64,000 nucleotides of DNA, taken from contig NC_014762.1 of the NCBI RefSeq assembly GCF_000183725.1, positions 124,001 through 188,000 on the forward strand. Direction: 5' to 3'. Below the pieces are notes generated by a model. It made no database searches, was not told the DNA's origin, and was given only the letters and a program-made list of their open reading frames with translations. Numbering within the stretch: the first letter of the stretch is position 1; the number at the start of each line of letters is the position of its first letter. Of the stretch, positions 9,153 through 18,339 are shown piece by piece. This DNA is from Sulfuricurvum kujiense DSM 16994 (GTDB lineage Bacteria; Campylobacterota; Campylobacteria; Campylobacterales; Sulfurimonadaceae). Made by a program: the position numbers and the translations under genes.

Positions 9153-10520
9153 ATGAAAGGTATTTTTAGGAAAAAGGATATGAGCGGCACAAACGGAGAA
9201 TTCCGTCGAAGCCTCGGTCTCATGGATGTAACGTTTATCGGTGTTGGTGCGGTTATCGGCGCCGGTATCTTCGTTATCACCGGTCAGGCGGCGGCAACGA
9301 TGGCGGGACCGGCGATCGTATTGTCGTTCTTGCTCGGTGCCGTGATGATCGGGATTACGGCTCTTATATATGCGGAACTCAGCTCCGCCTATCCGGTTGC
9401 GGGGAGTGCGTACAGTTTTACATTTGCTTCTTTGGGGGAAGTATTTGCGTGGTTTGTGGGATGGAATCTGCTCCTTGAATACGGAGTGGCTACTGCCGCG
9501 GTGGCTACGGGGTGGTCCGGGTATCTGCGCCGTTTCTTGGAAAACTCTATGGGACTACATATCCCGCAAGCCCTCAGCGGCGCTTATAACCCGAGTGCAG
9601 GGACTTATATCGATATCAGTGCATTCGGGATTATTTTGGCTATTTTTGTTCTTCTGGCAATCGGTATCAAGGAGAGTGCAAAAGTTAATACGGCCATCGT
9701 ATTTATTAAGCTTGGAGTTTTAGTAACATTCGTGGTAGTAGGATTGCCGCACGTTGATTTTCATAATCTCTCCAACTTTTTCCCGTTCGGATGGGAAGGG
9801 GTATGGCACGGAGCTTCATTGATTATTTTTGCTTACCTCGGATTTGATGCGATCAGTACGGTAGCTGAAGAGACGAAAAACCCTGAACGCAATATCCCGT
9901 TGGGACTTATCCTCTCCTTGGCTTTGAGTGTCGTCTTTTTTATCCTGGTGAGTTTTACCCTTACTGCAATCGTACCGTATCAGGAACTGAACGTTCCCGA
10001 TGCGCTTGCTTTTGCATTGTACAAAGTAAATGAACCGTTTGCGGCAAACGTTATCGCTTTGGGTGCCGTTATTACGATTACGACGGTTATGATCGTTATG
10101 GGGCTCGGGTTTACCCGTATCTTTTTTGCCCTTGCACGCGACGGGCTATTGCCGAAGACACTAAGTGAAATTCATCCGAAATTCAATACTCCCTATAAAG
10201 CGACTATTATCGGCGGTATCTTGCTCAGTATTATGGCAGGGTTGATCCCTCTTAAAACGTTGGCGGAATTGGTCAATATCGGAACACTGTTCGCCTATTT
10301 GATGGTAGCGGTGGCGATTATCGTTCTTCGTCGCCAAAATAGTATTCAGCCGGTCTTTAAAATCCCTGCGTTTAAAATCCTGATGCCCCTTAATTTCATT
10401 CTGATTATATTTATGATGGCGGGGTTGCCGTTTGAGACATGGCTTCGCTTTATCGGATGGTCGGTTATCGGGATGTTGATTTACGCTTATTACAGTACGA
10501 AACGTTCAAAGGCAGAGTGA
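9153..10520 (+). CDS. APC-superfamily amino acid permease
   Basis: The 455-residue protein has about 12 predicted membrane helices. Helix 1 carries GVGAVIGAGIFVITG, the unwound-helix signature that binds the amino acid backbone in the APC superfamily. It resembles the YfnA/cationic amino acid transporter branch (FGDAISTVAEE-like segment AYLGFDAISTVAEE is visible mid-protein). It would import an amino acid across the inner membrane by proton symport or exchange; the substrate cannot be read. A TATAAT at 9106-9111 is a plausible -10. The stop codon overlaps the ATG of the following transporter by 1 base (TGATG), so the two are likely co-expressed. Confidence 0.87.
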   Translation: MKGIFRKKDMSGTNGEFRRSLGLMDVTFIGVGAVIGAGIFVITGQAAATMAGPAIVLSFLLGAVMIGITALIYAELSSAYPVAGSAYSFTFASLGEVFAWFVGWNLLLEYGVATAAVATGWSGYLRRFLENSMGLHIPQALSGAYNPSAGTYIDISAFGIILAIFVLLAIGIKESAKVNTAIVFIKLGVLVTFVVVGLPHVDFHNLSNFFPFGWEGVWHGASLIIFAYLGFDAISTVAEETKNPERNIPLGLILSLALSVVFFILVSFTLTAIVPYQELNVPDALAFALYKVNEPFAANVIALGAVITITTVMIVMGLGFTRIFFALARDGLLPKTLSEIHPKFNTPYKATIIGGILLSIMAGLIPLKTLAELVNIGTLFAYLMVAVAIIVLRRQNSIQPVFKIPAFKILMPLNFILIIFMMAGLPFETWLRFIGWSVIGMLIYAYYSTKRSKAE

Positions 10521-11743
10521 TGGCGATATCGGTATGGCGTCAGGTTCTGACACTCCCCGTCATTGTTATCGCGATGGGGTATTTTGTTGATATTTACGAC
10601 CTGATTTTGTTTGGGGTTGTGCGTGTCGAGAGTTTGAGCGAGTTGGGATTGGATAAAGAGGGTATTACTCTGTGGGGTTCGTATATCCTGAATGCCCAAA
10701 TGGCTGGGATGCTGATCGGTGGGATTCTATGGGGGATTCTCGGGGATAAAAAAGGGCGACTCTCAGTACTGTTTGCCTCGATCATCCTCTATTCCGTTGC
10801 CAATTTGCTTAATGCGTTTGTTACCAATGTCGAGCAATATACGATTTTGCGTTTTATCGCGGGAATCGGCCTGGCGGGAGAATTGGGCGCGGGAGTGACG
10901 TTGGTTGCCGAGATTCTTCCCAAAGAGCTACGAGGGTATGGTGTCATGACCATTGCGGCGTTTGGGGTATTGGGTGTTGTGGCAGCTAAAGGTGTTGCCG
11001 GATATTTTGAGTGGCGCAATGCCTATATTATCGGAGGGGTATTGGGATTCATGCTCCTTGCACTGCGCTTTCGGGTTCGTGAGTCGGCGATGTTTGAGCA
11101 TAATTTGAGCGATGATATCAAACGTGGGCAGTTTTTTGCCCTTTTTACCCATAAAAAGCTTTTTACTAAATACATCAAGGCGATCGTCATCGGGATGCCG
11201 TTGTGGTATGTCGTCGGTATTTTGGTGATGTTTTCTCCCGAGTTTGCGACCGCGCTTTCCATTCAGGGAGAAGTAACGGCGGGATCGGCGTTGATGTATA
11301 CCTATATCGGTTTATCTGTCGGGGATTTGGCCAGCGGATATTTGTCTCAGCAGATGCGGAGCCGTAAGAAAGCGTATACGATTTTCATGGCCCTTTCGCT
11401 TTTAAGCGTTATCTATTATTTTACCCTTCAGGGTGCCAGTGCCGATGCGTTTTACATCGCTGTCTTTTTACTGGGGGTATTTTGCGGCTACTGGGCGCTG
11501 TTTATTACGATGGCGGCAGAGCAGTTCGGAACGAATATTCGTGCTACTGTCGCAACGACAGTACCTAATTTCGTTCGCGGATCGGTGGTGCCGATCACGT
11601 CGAGTTTCATGCTTCTGAAAGAGAGTATGGGTGTGTTGGGTGCTGCGGCCACAGTTGGATCGGTTGTATTTGTGATTGCGTTAGTCGCGCTGTATTATAC
11701 GCGTGAGACGTTTCATGAAGATTTGGATTATATAGAAGCGTAA
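10520..11743 (+). CDS. Major facilitator superfamily transporter
   Basis: The 407-residue protein has about 12 membrane helices in two six-helix halves. The loop after helix 2 has GDKKGR, the MFS motif A, and helix 4 region has RFIAGIGLAGELGAG, similar to metabolite:proton symporters. The start was set at ATG 10520 because AAAGGCAG precedes it and it abuts the permease stop; the frame extends further upstream only within the permease gene. It probably imports or exports an organic acid or related metabolite. The 3' end is followed at once by the hairpin-rich intergenic element at 11745-11983. Confidence 0.85.
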   Translation: MAISVWRQVLTLPVIVIAMGYFVDIYDLILFGVVRVESLSELGLDKEGITLWGSYILNAQMAGMLIGGILWGILGDKKGRLSVLFASIILYSVANLLNAFVTNVEQYTILRFIAGIGLAGELGAGVTLVAEILPKELRGYGVMTIAAFGVLGVVAAKGVAGYFEWRNAYIIGGVLGFMLLALRFRVRESAMFEHNLSDDIKRGQFFALFTHKKLFTKYIKAIVIGMPLWYVVGILVMFSPEFATALSIQGEVTAGSALMYTYIGLSVGDLASGYLSQQMRSRKKAYTIFMALSLLSVIYYFTLQGASADAFYIAVFLLGVFCGYWALFITMAAEQFGTNIRATVATTVPNFVRGSVVPITSSFMLLKESMGVLGAAATVGSVVFVIALVALYYTRETFHEDLDYIEA

Positions 11744-11744
11744 T

Positions 11745-11772
11745 GTACTTTTCTGTTTAGTCAGAAAAGTAC
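11745..11772. repeat. Perfect 11-bp hairpin flanking nested-stem element
   Basis: GTACTTTTCTG and CAGAAAAGTAC pair around TTTAGT, directly after the MFS stop codon. A related hairpin at 11958-11983 closes the other side of the intergenic element. Confidence 0.8.
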
Positions 11773-11784
11773 CAAAAGAGCATA

Positions 11785-11854
11785 CCGTGATCCAAGAACG
11801 CTCGTTCCTCTCGGCACTACTGCCTCCGGAACGGCTCTAGGTATTGGATCACGG
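11785..11854 (-). repeat. Nested-stem intergenic element, copy 1
   Basis: An 11-bp outer stem (CCGTGATCCAA/TTGGATCACGG) encloses a 6-bp inner stem (CGTTCC/GGAACG). The inner loop contains, on the - strand, GCAGTAGTGCCGAG, and the inner stem is followed by AGCGTTC. The same order of parts appears in copies 2 and 3 with different stem sequences. It lies between convergent genes. Confidence 0.75.
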
Positions 11855-11871
11855 GAATTTTAAATAATAAT

Positions 11872-11946
11872 GCCCTCACGCCACACTAAGAGCAAGGTCA
11901 CCCGCAGTAGTGCGGAGGCGTACCGACAGCGATTTGGGGTGAGGGC
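11872..11946 (+). repeat. Nested-stem intergenic element, copy 2
   Basis: An 8-bp outer stem (GCCCTCAC/GTGAGGGC) encloses a shorter inner pairing (GGT/ACC region) whose loop contains GCAGTAGTGCGGAG, followed by AGCGATT. It is inverted relative to copy 1, 18 bases away. Confidence 0.72.
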
Positions 11947-11957
11947 GATTTCTTTTG

Positions 11958-11983
11958 ATACTTTTCTATGAAAAGAAAAGTAT
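11958..11983. repeat. 10-bp hairpin flanking nested-stem element
   Basis: ATACTTTTCT and AGAAAAGTAT pair around ATGAAA, just past the thiG stop codon (thiG reads toward it). The arms are nearly the same as those of the hairpin at 11745-11772. It may also help end thiG transcription. Confidence 0.75.
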
Positions 11984-11991
11984 AGAAATGA

Positions 11992-12768
11992 TTAAAACTG
12001 AATCATCCCATCAACCGGTGAGCTTGCGGTCGCATACGGACGTTTCGGGATGCGTCCCGCAAGATAGCTTAAACGTCCTGCAATTACAGCATTCTTCATA
12101 GCTTCCGCCATCAGTATCGGATTTTGCGCCTGCGCAATCGCGGTGTTCGTCAAAACTCCGTCCGCTCCGAGTTCCATCGCTAACGCAGCATCACTCGCAC
12201 ATCCGATTCCCGCATCAACGATAATCGGCACTTTGACCGCTTCACGGACAAACACGATGTTATATTTGTTTTGAACGCCGAGACCTGATCCGATCGGAGC
12301 GGCGAGCGGCATGATCGCATGGGCACCCGCATCTTCCAATCGGCGTGCCATAATCGGATCATCCGAGGTATACGCCATAATAGTAAAACCGTCTTTGGCT
12401 AACACTTCACACGCTTTGATCGTCTCCAAAACATCGGGGTAGAGAGTTTTTTGGGTATCGCCGATTACTTCGAGTTTGATCAAATCGATCCCCGTCGCTT
12501 CGCGGGTAAGACGGAAAAGGGTAATCGCCTCTTCGGCTGTCGTACATCCGGCAGAGTTTGGCAGAAACTTGACGTTCGTTCCCGCAAAGGTATCACGGAG
12601 ATTCGGCTCATTCGGATTGGTGATGTTCAAACGGCGTACGGCGACGGTGATCAGCTCAGAACCCGAGGCCAAAGTTGCCGCTTTGGTTGTTTCAAACGAG
12701 TCGTATTTACCGCTTCCGACGATGAGTCGGCTTCCGAGAGTATATTTTCCGATTTGTAATGTATGCAT
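11992..12768 (-). CDS. thiG: Thiazole synthase
   Basis: The 258-residue protein matches ThiG over its whole length. It forms the thiazole phosphate ring of thiamin from deoxyxylulose 5-phosphate, dehydroglycine and ThiS thiocarboxylate. Lys98 ([11 protein letters not shown]) is the Schiff-base lysine, and the phosphate-binding TIM-barrel loops are visible as APIGSGLGV and [10 protein letters not shown]. The other thiamin genes (thiS, thiH, thiF) are not in the window. It lies 14 bases downstream of purN on the same strand, so nnrD-purN-thiG probably form one transcript. The RBS is AAAGGATATGG-like, just before the ATG. Confidence 0.96.
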   Translation of the reverse strand: MHTLQIGKYTLGSRLIVGSGKYDSFETTKAATLASGSELITVAVRRLNITNPNEPNLRDTFAGTNVKFLPNSAGCTTAEEAITLFRLTREATGIDLIKLEVIGDTQKTLYPDVLETIKACEVLAKDGFTIMAYTSDDPIMARRLEDAGAHAIMPLAAPIGSGLGVQNKYNIVFVREAVKVPIIVDAGIGCASDAALAMELGADGVLTNTAIAQAQNPILMAEAMKNAVIAGRLSYLAGRIPKRPYATASSPVDGMIQF

Positions 12769-12782
12769 CCATATCCTTTTGT

Positions 12783-13337
12783 TTAGTCATGTAAAACTTT
12801 TAGTATGCTCAGAGGGAGAACCTCATGCTCGATTGCGCGAATTTTAGCAGTAAATTCTTCTAAATTATCATTAGGATTTTTAGTAAAACTTTTTTGCAAG
12901 ATTATTTCACCGCCGTCTAGTTCATCGGTGACCCAGTGTACACTGACTCCGCATACTTTTTCATCGCTTTCGAAGCTGCGTTCGATTGCCCGGGCACCTT
13001 TGAACGCAGGGAGAAGTGCGGGATGGAGGTTTATGGAACGGATCTGCGATGTAAATACGGGGGTAAGAATCCGCATAAACCCGCACAGCACTACGAGATC
13101 GGGATTGTACTCTTGGATGAGTGAAACCAACGCTTCATCGTAGAGTTCGCGACTCTCAAAATCCCGGTGGTCAAGTATCTCGACCGGTATGCCGGCACTT
13201 CTGGCTTTGGCAATACCTCCCGCTTCGGGATTATTGGTGATAGCACAAACGATTGCGGCATGCTTAAGATGGATTTTTGTGATCAGATTGGCGAGGTTGG
13301 TCCCCTCGCCGCTAAAGAGGGCAACGATTTTTTTCAT
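12783..13337 (-). CDS. purN: Phosphoribosylglycinamide formyltransferase
   Basis: The 184-residue protein transfers the formyl group of 10-formyltetrahydrofolate to GAR in purine synthesis. The catalytic triad is visible as Asn103, His105 ([10 protein letters not shown]) and Asp141 (DELDGG), each three residues earlier than in the E. coli enzyme. The N-terminal SGEGTNL is the phosphate-binding loop. Its ATG overlaps the nnrD stop by 4 bases. At 184 residues it is slightly shorter than the usual 190-215. Confidence 0.94.
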   Translation of the reverse strand: MKKIVALFSGEGTNLANLITKIHLKHAAIVCAITNNPEAGGIAKARSAGIPVEILDHRDFESRELYDEALVSLIQEYNPDLVVLCGFMRILTPVFTSQIRSINLHPALLPAFKGARAIERSFESDEKVCGVSVHWVTDELDGGEIILQKSFTKNPNDNLEEFTAKIRAIEHEVLPLSILKVLHD

Positions 13338-14725
13338 AAGCAGGTAATTCTTTCTATGAGGTCAAATGGGGTGAGGGCATAATTGTTTTTATCGAATTTC
13401 TGTGCAGCGAGGGTATGTGCGAGCGAACCTTGAATTGCCGCTTCCAACGGCGTATTCCCTTGTGCCAGCAGGGCACCGATAAGACCGCTTAGGACATCCC
13501 CGCTTCCCCCCTTGGCAAGAGCTACGGTTCCCAGCGGGTTGATATAAAACTCTTCTCCCTGCCCGATAATAACGTTGGAGCCTTTAAGCACTAACACCGT
13601 GTTTGGATAGGCGGAGCAAAATTTCTCAACGTAAGTGAAACGGTTGCTTTGCAATGCGCTAACATCGATATCGGCGATACCGGTGAGCCGTAAAATTTGG
13701 GTGAACTCTTTGGGATGCGGGGTAAGGACGAGCGAGGTGCGTTTTAAAAGTTTGCTAAACATCGGATGGTAAAAAATATCGGCATCCAAAACCAGCGGAA
13801 GGGTATTGTCCAGCAAAGAGGAGAGCTCATCGTCGCAAAACTCTACCCCCAGCCCCATCCCCAGTGCAATAGCCGTGGCCGTTGAGGGAATGGAATGGCT
13901 TTGCATCAGCTCATAAGGGATGGTTACGTTTTCGTTACTGATCAGACTCACCAATCCCGTTCCGAAACGGAGGGCTGCTGAGCCTGCGATTACGGATGCG
14001 CCTGCTTTTTCGCCGCAGACTACCGCCAAATGGCCGTAGCTTCCTTTATGGGAAGAGGCTCGGATTCTGTTTGGGAGTGATAAGTCCTGAGATTCTAATA
14101 ACTTCCATGGCGACGGTGTCTCATATCGCTTTTTATGTACTCCTAAATCCGCAACGATGATTTCGCCGCAGACCTCTTTGGCGCCGTCGCTGAAAAGCGA
14201 ACGTTTATAAGCCCCCATCGTGACCGTGATATCGGCATAAAAAACATTAGTATCGAATGTGCCCTCGGCGTAAAGGCCGCTGGGGACGTCACACGCTATT
14301 TTGAGTCCGCTCATCCCATTCATCAAGATCAAAGCTTCGATAGCCGTCGGGCCGAGAGGACGGTTCAACCCTGAACCGAAAAGTGCATCAACGATAACGT
14401 CATAGTCTCCTTCGATAGGAGCATGTTTTAATCCTAACGCTTCGACGCGATCCCGCTGAAGATGGGCAAGCGGCGAACTCGCACCGAAAGGAATATGGAG
14501 AGAGATATGAAAATCCCCTTCCAGAAGCCTTGCTAGGGCTAAGCCGTCCGCTCCGTTGTTTCCGCTGCCGCAGACAATGAGAACGGATGAATTGGCGTTA
14601 AACCGCGCTCGGATCAAGTGTGCCATCGCCATTGCGGCATGTTCCATCATCACCTCTTCACTGAGGGCAAATTTCGTAACGCCGCGCTGATCAAGAGGTG
14701 ATACGTCAAGGTAAAGATTTTGCAT
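13334..14725 (-). CDS. nnrD: Bifunctional NAD(P)H-hydrate epimerase / dehydratase
   Basis: The 463-residue fusion repairs hydrated NADH and NADPH. The N-terminal YjeF_N domain (about 1-205) is the NADHX epimerase, with VCGSGNNGADGLALARLL as its nucleotide-binding segment. The C-terminal YjeF_C domain (about 215-463) is the ribokinase-fold ADP/ATP-dependent dehydratase, with LTPHPKEFTQIL, LKGSNVIIGQ and the anion-hole motif AKGGSGDVLSG. The fused form is the common bacterial arrangement. It is the first gene of the nnrD-purN-thiG group and diverges from the sugar-phosphate isomerase gene. Confidence 0.94.
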   Translation of the reverse strand: MQNLYLDVSPLDQRGVTKFALSEEVMMEHAAMAMAHLIRARFNANSSVLIVCGSGNNGADGLALARLLEGDFHISLHIPFGASSPLAHLQRDRVEALGLKHAPIEGDYDVIVDALFGSGLNRPLGPTAIEALILMNGMSGLKIACDVPSGLYAEGTFDTNVFYADITVTMGAYKRSLFSDGAKEVCGEIIVADLGVHKKRYETPSPWKLLESQDLSLPNRIRASSHKGSYGHLAVVCGEKAGASVIAGSAALRFGTGLVSLISNENVTIPYELMQSHSIPSTATAIALGMGLGVEFCDDELSSLLDNTLPLVLDADIFYHPMFSKLLKRTSLVLTPHPKEFTQILRLTGIADIDVSALQSNRFTYVEKFCSAYPNTVLVLKGSNVIIGQGEEFYINPLGTVALAKGGSGDVLSGLIGALLAQGNTPLEAAIQGSLAHTLAAQKFDKNNYALTPFDLIERITCL

Positions 14726-14751
14726 AAACAGACACCAGTTTTAAAGGGTTA

Positions 14752-15738
14752 TTGAGCTATAATAATTTTATGAACAACGATTATATCGCAATAGCCAAAA
14801 ACACACTTGAAATTGAAGCGCAAGCTCTCCGTGAAGGATCTGAACGGCTCGGAGAAGAGATAGCGCGTGCGGTAGAGATTATTCTCTCATGCAAAGGAAA
14901 ATTGGTTATAACGGGTGTCGGAAAATCGGGACTGATCGGGGCTAAAATAGCCGCAACGTTTGCCTCTACCGGGACACCGAGCTTTTTCCTCCATCCGACC
15001 GAAGCGCTACACGGCGATTTAGGGATGATAGGACGTGAGGATGCGGTACTGGCGATCAGTTACAGCGGCGAGAGTCCTGAACTCAGTTCTATTCTTCCGC
15101 ACATCAAGCGTTTCGATATCCCTTTGATCGGGATGACGCGCAATGCCGCTTCGACACTCGGACGTTACAGTGATGAAGTGATCAATATCAATGTTGAACA
15201 CGAAGCGTGCCCGCTGGATATCGCTCCGACCAGTTCAACGACGCTGACATTGGCCATGGGGGACGCGTTGGCGGTATGTTTGATGAAGGCACGGAATTTT
15301 CAAAAAGAGGATTTTGCCTCTTTCCATCCCGGCGGTGCATTGGGCAAACGCCTTTTTGTTAAAGTAAGTGATCTGATGCGGACGGAGAACCTTCCGATCG
15401 TCAATGAAAACACTCCGTTGAAAGAGGCGATTCTCATCCTCAGCGAAGGACGATTGGGAACCGTGATGCTCACAAACAATGAAGGAAAACTTTCAGGTCT
15501 TTTGAGTGACGGCGATATTCGCCGTGCGTTGATGAGCGAATCGTTTTCTCTCGATGCCTCCGCCAAGGCGTATGCAACCAAAAAACCCCTTGTAATCGAT
15601 GATGCGTCGATGCTTGCCAGTGATGCGCTGGTATTGATCGAGACGAAAAAAATCCAGTTGCTGGTGGTCACCGACCGAGCCGGCGTTATTCAAGGTGCAT
15701 TGCATCTTCATACACTCGTGGAAGCAGGTATCTCATGA
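14752..15738 (+). CDS. kdsD: Arabinose-5-phosphate isomerase (KpsF/KdsD family)
   Basis: This is a SIS-domain protein followed by two CBS domains (about 210-328), the standard KpsF/KdsD layout. It converts ribulose 5-phosphate to arabinose 5-phosphate, the first step towards KDO of lipopolysaccharide. VGKSGLIGAKIAATFASTGT and HPTEALHGDLGMI are the family motifs of the sugar-phosphate site. The TTG at 14752 has AAAGGG only 3 bases away; the ATG at 14770 gives the usual N-terminus but has no ribosome site and a TATAAT at 14759-14764 right before it, so the start is uncertain. The 3' end overlaps the next gene by 4 bases. Confidence 0.92.
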   Translation: MSYNNFMNNDYIAIAKNTLEIEAQALREGSERLGEEIARAVEIILSCKGKLVITGVGKSGLIGAKIAATFASTGTPSFFLHPTEALHGDLGMIGREDAVLAISYSGESPELSSILPHIKRFDIPLIGMTRNAASTLGRYSDEVININVEHEACPLDIAPTSSTTLTLAMGDALAVCLMKARNFQKEDFASFHPGGALGKRLFVKVSDLMRTENLPIVNENTPLKEAILILSEGRLGTVMLTNNEGKLSGLLSDGDIRRALMSESFSLDASAKAYATKKPLVIDDASMLASDALVLIETKKIQLLVVTDRAGVIQGALHLHTLVEAGIS

Positions 15739-16682
15739 TGCGACTTAACAAATTTATTGCCCACTATTCGACCTATTCGCGCCGTGAAGCCGATCAGGCG
15801 ATTTTAGACGGCTATGTCCGGATTGACGGTGAAATCGAAACCAATCCCGCCACACAGGTGGATGAACGCCATGCAAACGTCATGATCAGCGGGAATAAAA
15901 TCACCCCGACGGATCAATTCACGGTGATCGTTTATAACAAACCGCGCGGAGAGTTGGTAACGAAAAAAGACCCGCAGGGGCGTAAAACGATTTACGATTC
16001 TTTGGCTAAACAGTATCGTCATTACATCCCGATAGGACGGCTTGACTTCGCCTCCGAGGGACTGTTGCTCCTCACCGATGCGTCACGGGTTGCTACGGCA
16101 TTGATGACCTCGAAAATGGAACGGGTGTACAAGATTAAGATCAAAGGTCCCGTGACCGAAGCGATGAAAGTGGCTATGGGGGAAGGGCTGGAGCTTGAAG
16201 ACGCGAGCGCCGGTGCCCATGAACACGCGGAAGCCGGCCCGATGAGCTTCGCCCCTTTTTATGCGTATCAGGTGCAAAAAGACCAAGGGGATTATTCGGT
16301 TCTCAAAGTTGCGATCGGTGAGGGGCAAAACCGCGAGCTTCGCCGATTTTTCGCCCATTTCGGTGCCGAGGTCGTCGACCTCAAACGGCTCAGTTTCGGG
16401 GGGATCGATCTGAATAATCTTCCGACCGGAAAAGTACGCTTTTTGGAGCGGAGCGAATACGCATCGTTGCGTGAATTCTTGGATGCTTTGGAAAAAGCGG
16501 AAAAACAAAAACAAAAGAGTGAAAAAAAAGCGCCGCGTGCTGAGGGAAAATCAGAATTCAAACCGGCAAAAACGTTTACGAAAGAGAAATCAAAAGCCAA
16601 ACCGAAATCTTCCAACGAGCCTTTCGGTACGAATAAGTACAAACCGGAAAAAAAATTTGCAAAAGGTGAACACAAAAAATGA
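15735..16682 (+). CDS. RluB/RsuA-family rRNA pseudouridine synthase
   Basis: The 315-residue protein has an S4 RNA-binding domain (about 1-50), then the RsuA/RluB/E/F catalytic domain with the nucleophile Asp104 in GRLDFASEGLLL. It isomerises a uridine of ribosomal RNA, most likely in 23S helix 89 if it is RluB. A Lys-rich, low-complexity tail (about 255-315) is probably disordered and may help RNA binding. It overlaps both neighbours by 4 bases, as part of a kdsD-rlu-yjbQ-rarA group. Confidence 0.91.
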   Translation: MMRLNKFIAHYSTYSRREADQAILDGYVRIDGEIETNPATQVDERHANVMISGNKITPTDQFTVIVYNKPRGELVTKKDPQGRKTIYDSLAKQYRHYIPIGRLDFASEGLLLLTDASRVATALMTSKMERVYKIKIKGPVTEAMKVAMGEGLELEDASAGAHEHAEAGPMSFAPFYAYQVQKDQGDYSVLKVAIGEGQNRELRRFFAHFGAEVVDLKRLSFGGIDLNNLPTGKVRFLERSEYASLREFLDALEKAEKQKQKSEKKAPRAEGKSEFKPAKTFTKEKSKAKPKSSNEPFGTNKYKPEKKFAKGEHKK

Positions 16683-17077
16683 AAACACTCAAATTTCCAA
16701 CCAGTCATAAAACACAGTTAATGGATATTAGTGCAGAAGTGAGAGAAGCGGTCATTATGTCGGGTATTAAAGAGGGTATTTGTGTCGTGTTCACTCCGCA
16801 TACGACAGGAAGCATCTTTTTATTCGAAAATGCAGACCAAAATCTTCGCCGTGATTTATTGTCAGCTCTTTCCAAAGTCATTCCGAGTGATGCGCAATAC
16901 GCTCATGTCGGAAGCAATGCGGCAGCCCATCTAAAATCATCCCGTATGGGTGCATCGGTTAGCATCCCCGTACATGAGGGGCGTCCGATGTTCGGAAAAT
17001 GGCAGGGTGTTTTCTTCGGTGAATTTGACGGACCGCGTCAAGAACGTGAAGTGATTATCAAAGTAATAGCAGGTTAA
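16679..17077 (+). CDS. yjbQ: YjbQ/UPF0047 family protein
   Basis: The 132-residue protein is a full-length YjbQ family member, with the conserved TPHTTGSIFLFEN, AHVGSNAAAHLKSSRMG and GEFDGPRQ motifs. Several members have weak thiamine-phosphate synthase activity, so it is often called secondary thiamine-phosphate synthase, but the physiological role is unsettled. A conserved His (in SNAAAHLK) and Glu (NADQ/FENAD region) line the presumed active site. The ATG overlaps the preceding stop by 4 bases and rarA follows after 2 bases. Confidence 0.9.
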   Translation: MKTLKFPTSHKTQLMDISAEVREAVIMSGIKEGICVVFTPHTTGSIFLFENADQNLRRDLLSALSKVIPSDAQYAHVGSNAAAHLKSSRMGASVSIPVHEGRPMFGKWQGVFFGEFDGPRQEREVIIKVIAG

Positions 17078-17079
17078 TT

Positions 17080-18258
17080 ATGGCCGATTTGACCTATCTG
17101 CTTCGTCCGAAAAAATTTGACGATGTGGTAGGCCAGCCTCACCTTTGTTCTCCTGATTCCCCATTGCGTTCTCTGTGTGAGAACGGTAATCTTACCCACT
17201 CTTTTTTTTACGGTCCTCCCGGCTGTGGCAAGACGACATTGGCGCGGATTATTGCCGAAGTGATGGGCTTGCCCTTTTACGAATTTAATGCCACATCTCT
17301 TAAAATCGAACAGCTCCGCAAAATTTTCGATCAATATGAAAATTCACTCACCAAGCCGCTTATTTTCATCGATGAGGTACACCGTCTAGCAAAGAATCAG
17401 CAGGAAGTGTTACTCCCGGTTATGGAAAAAAACAGCGTGTTAGTGATCGGTGCATCGACGGAAAATCCCTATTTTTCGCTTACGGCAGCGATGCGATCCC
17501 GTTCGTTGTTGTTTGAACTCTATTCGATTACACATGAAGCGTTAGACGATTTGTTAGTTCGAACGGCTATTGAGATGGACGAAGAGGCACGCGAATATTT
17601 GATTGCCAGTTCGGGCGGCGATGCGCGTGCAATGCTCAAACTTCTCGAAGTCTCTTGTGCACTAAATAAACCGATTACATTGGGACTACTCAAATCGCTC
17701 CGTCCTGCTGCACAAAGTTTGGGAAGCTCCGAAGCGGGAGTCCATTACGATCTTGCTTCCGCACTGATCAAAAGTATCCGGGGAAGCGATCCCGATGCGG
17801 CGATTTATTATCTCGCCCGTCTTATAGAAGGGGGAGAACCGCCGGAATTTATCGCCCGCCGTCTGGTCATTCTCTCATCCGAAGATGTGGGAAATGCCAA
17901 TCCTCAGGCGTTGACGCTGACGACCTCGGCGATGATGAGCGTAAAGCAGATCGGCTATCCCGAAGCACGGATTATTTTGGCTCAAGCCGTGATCTATCTG
18001 TGTGCTTCGCCTAAATCCAATACGGCCTACAACGCGATCAATTCGGCACAGCAAGCCGTCAAAAACGGAGTCATTCTGGACATTCCCACCCATTTGCGCC
18101 AACAGCATAAAGGGTATTTGTATCCGCACGACTTCGGCGGTTGGGTAGATCAGCAATACCTATCGAAACCGCTCAAGTTTGTCGAATTTAAAAACAGCGG
18201 GTATGAAGCGAAGATGGGGGAGTGGATTCAAAAAGTGTGGAACCGTTCTAAAGTATAA
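17080..18258 (+). CDS. rarA: Replication-associated recombination protein A (RarA/MgsA)
   Basis: The 392-residue AAA+ ATPase has Walker A GPPGCGKT at 45-52, Walker B FIDEVHR with Asp98-Glu99, sensor GASTENPYFSL, arginine finger AMRSRS and the C-terminal MgsA/tetramerisation domain (PEARIILAQAVIYLC). RarA resembles the clamp loader and works at stalled replication forks. Its length is typical of campylobacterial RarA, a little shorter than the roughly 440 of E. coli. It ends facing metH, with the nested-hairpin element and a bidirectional terminator between them. Confidence 0.95.
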   Translation: MADLTYLLRPKKFDDVVGQPHLCSPDSPLRSLCENGNLTHSFFYGPPGCGKTTLARIIAEVMGLPFYEFNATSLKIEQLRKIFDQYENSLTKPLIFIDEVHRLAKNQQEVLLPVMEKNSVLVIGASTENPYFSLTAAMRSRSLLFELYSITHEALDDLLVRTAIEMDEEAREYLIASSGGDARAMLKLLEVSCALNKPITLGLLKSLRPAAQSLGSSEAGVHYDLASALIKSIRGSDPDAAIYYLARLIEGGEPPEFIARRLVILSSEDVGNANPQALTLTTSAMMSVKQIGYPEARIILAQAVIYLCASPKSNTAYNAINSAQQAVKNGVILDIPTHLRQQHKGYLYPHDFGGWVDQQYLSKPLKFVEFKNSGYEAKMGEWIQKVWNRSKV

Positions 18259-18261
18259 AAA

Positions 18262-18335
18262 ATCTGTCTGATGTAAATGAGCCGCGCGCGAAGCAGTAGT
18301 GCGAGAGTCGCGCGTTAGCGAACCATCAGACAGAT
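18262..18335 (+). repeat. Nested-stem intergenic element, copy 3
   Basis: A 12-bp outer stem (ATCTGTCTGATG/CATCAGACAGAT) encloses a 7-bp inner stem (CGCGCGA/TCGCGCG). The loop is AGCAGTAGTGCGAGAG and the inner stem is followed by TTAGCGAAC. Layout and loop match the copies at 11785 and 11872, though the stems do not. Confidence 0.75.
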
Positions 18336-18339
18336 GAGG

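Noticed and set aside
10439-10519. Upstream extension of the MFS transporter frame
   Set aside because: It lies inside the permease gene and gives a hydrophilic lead with no homology; ATG 10520 has the ribosome site.
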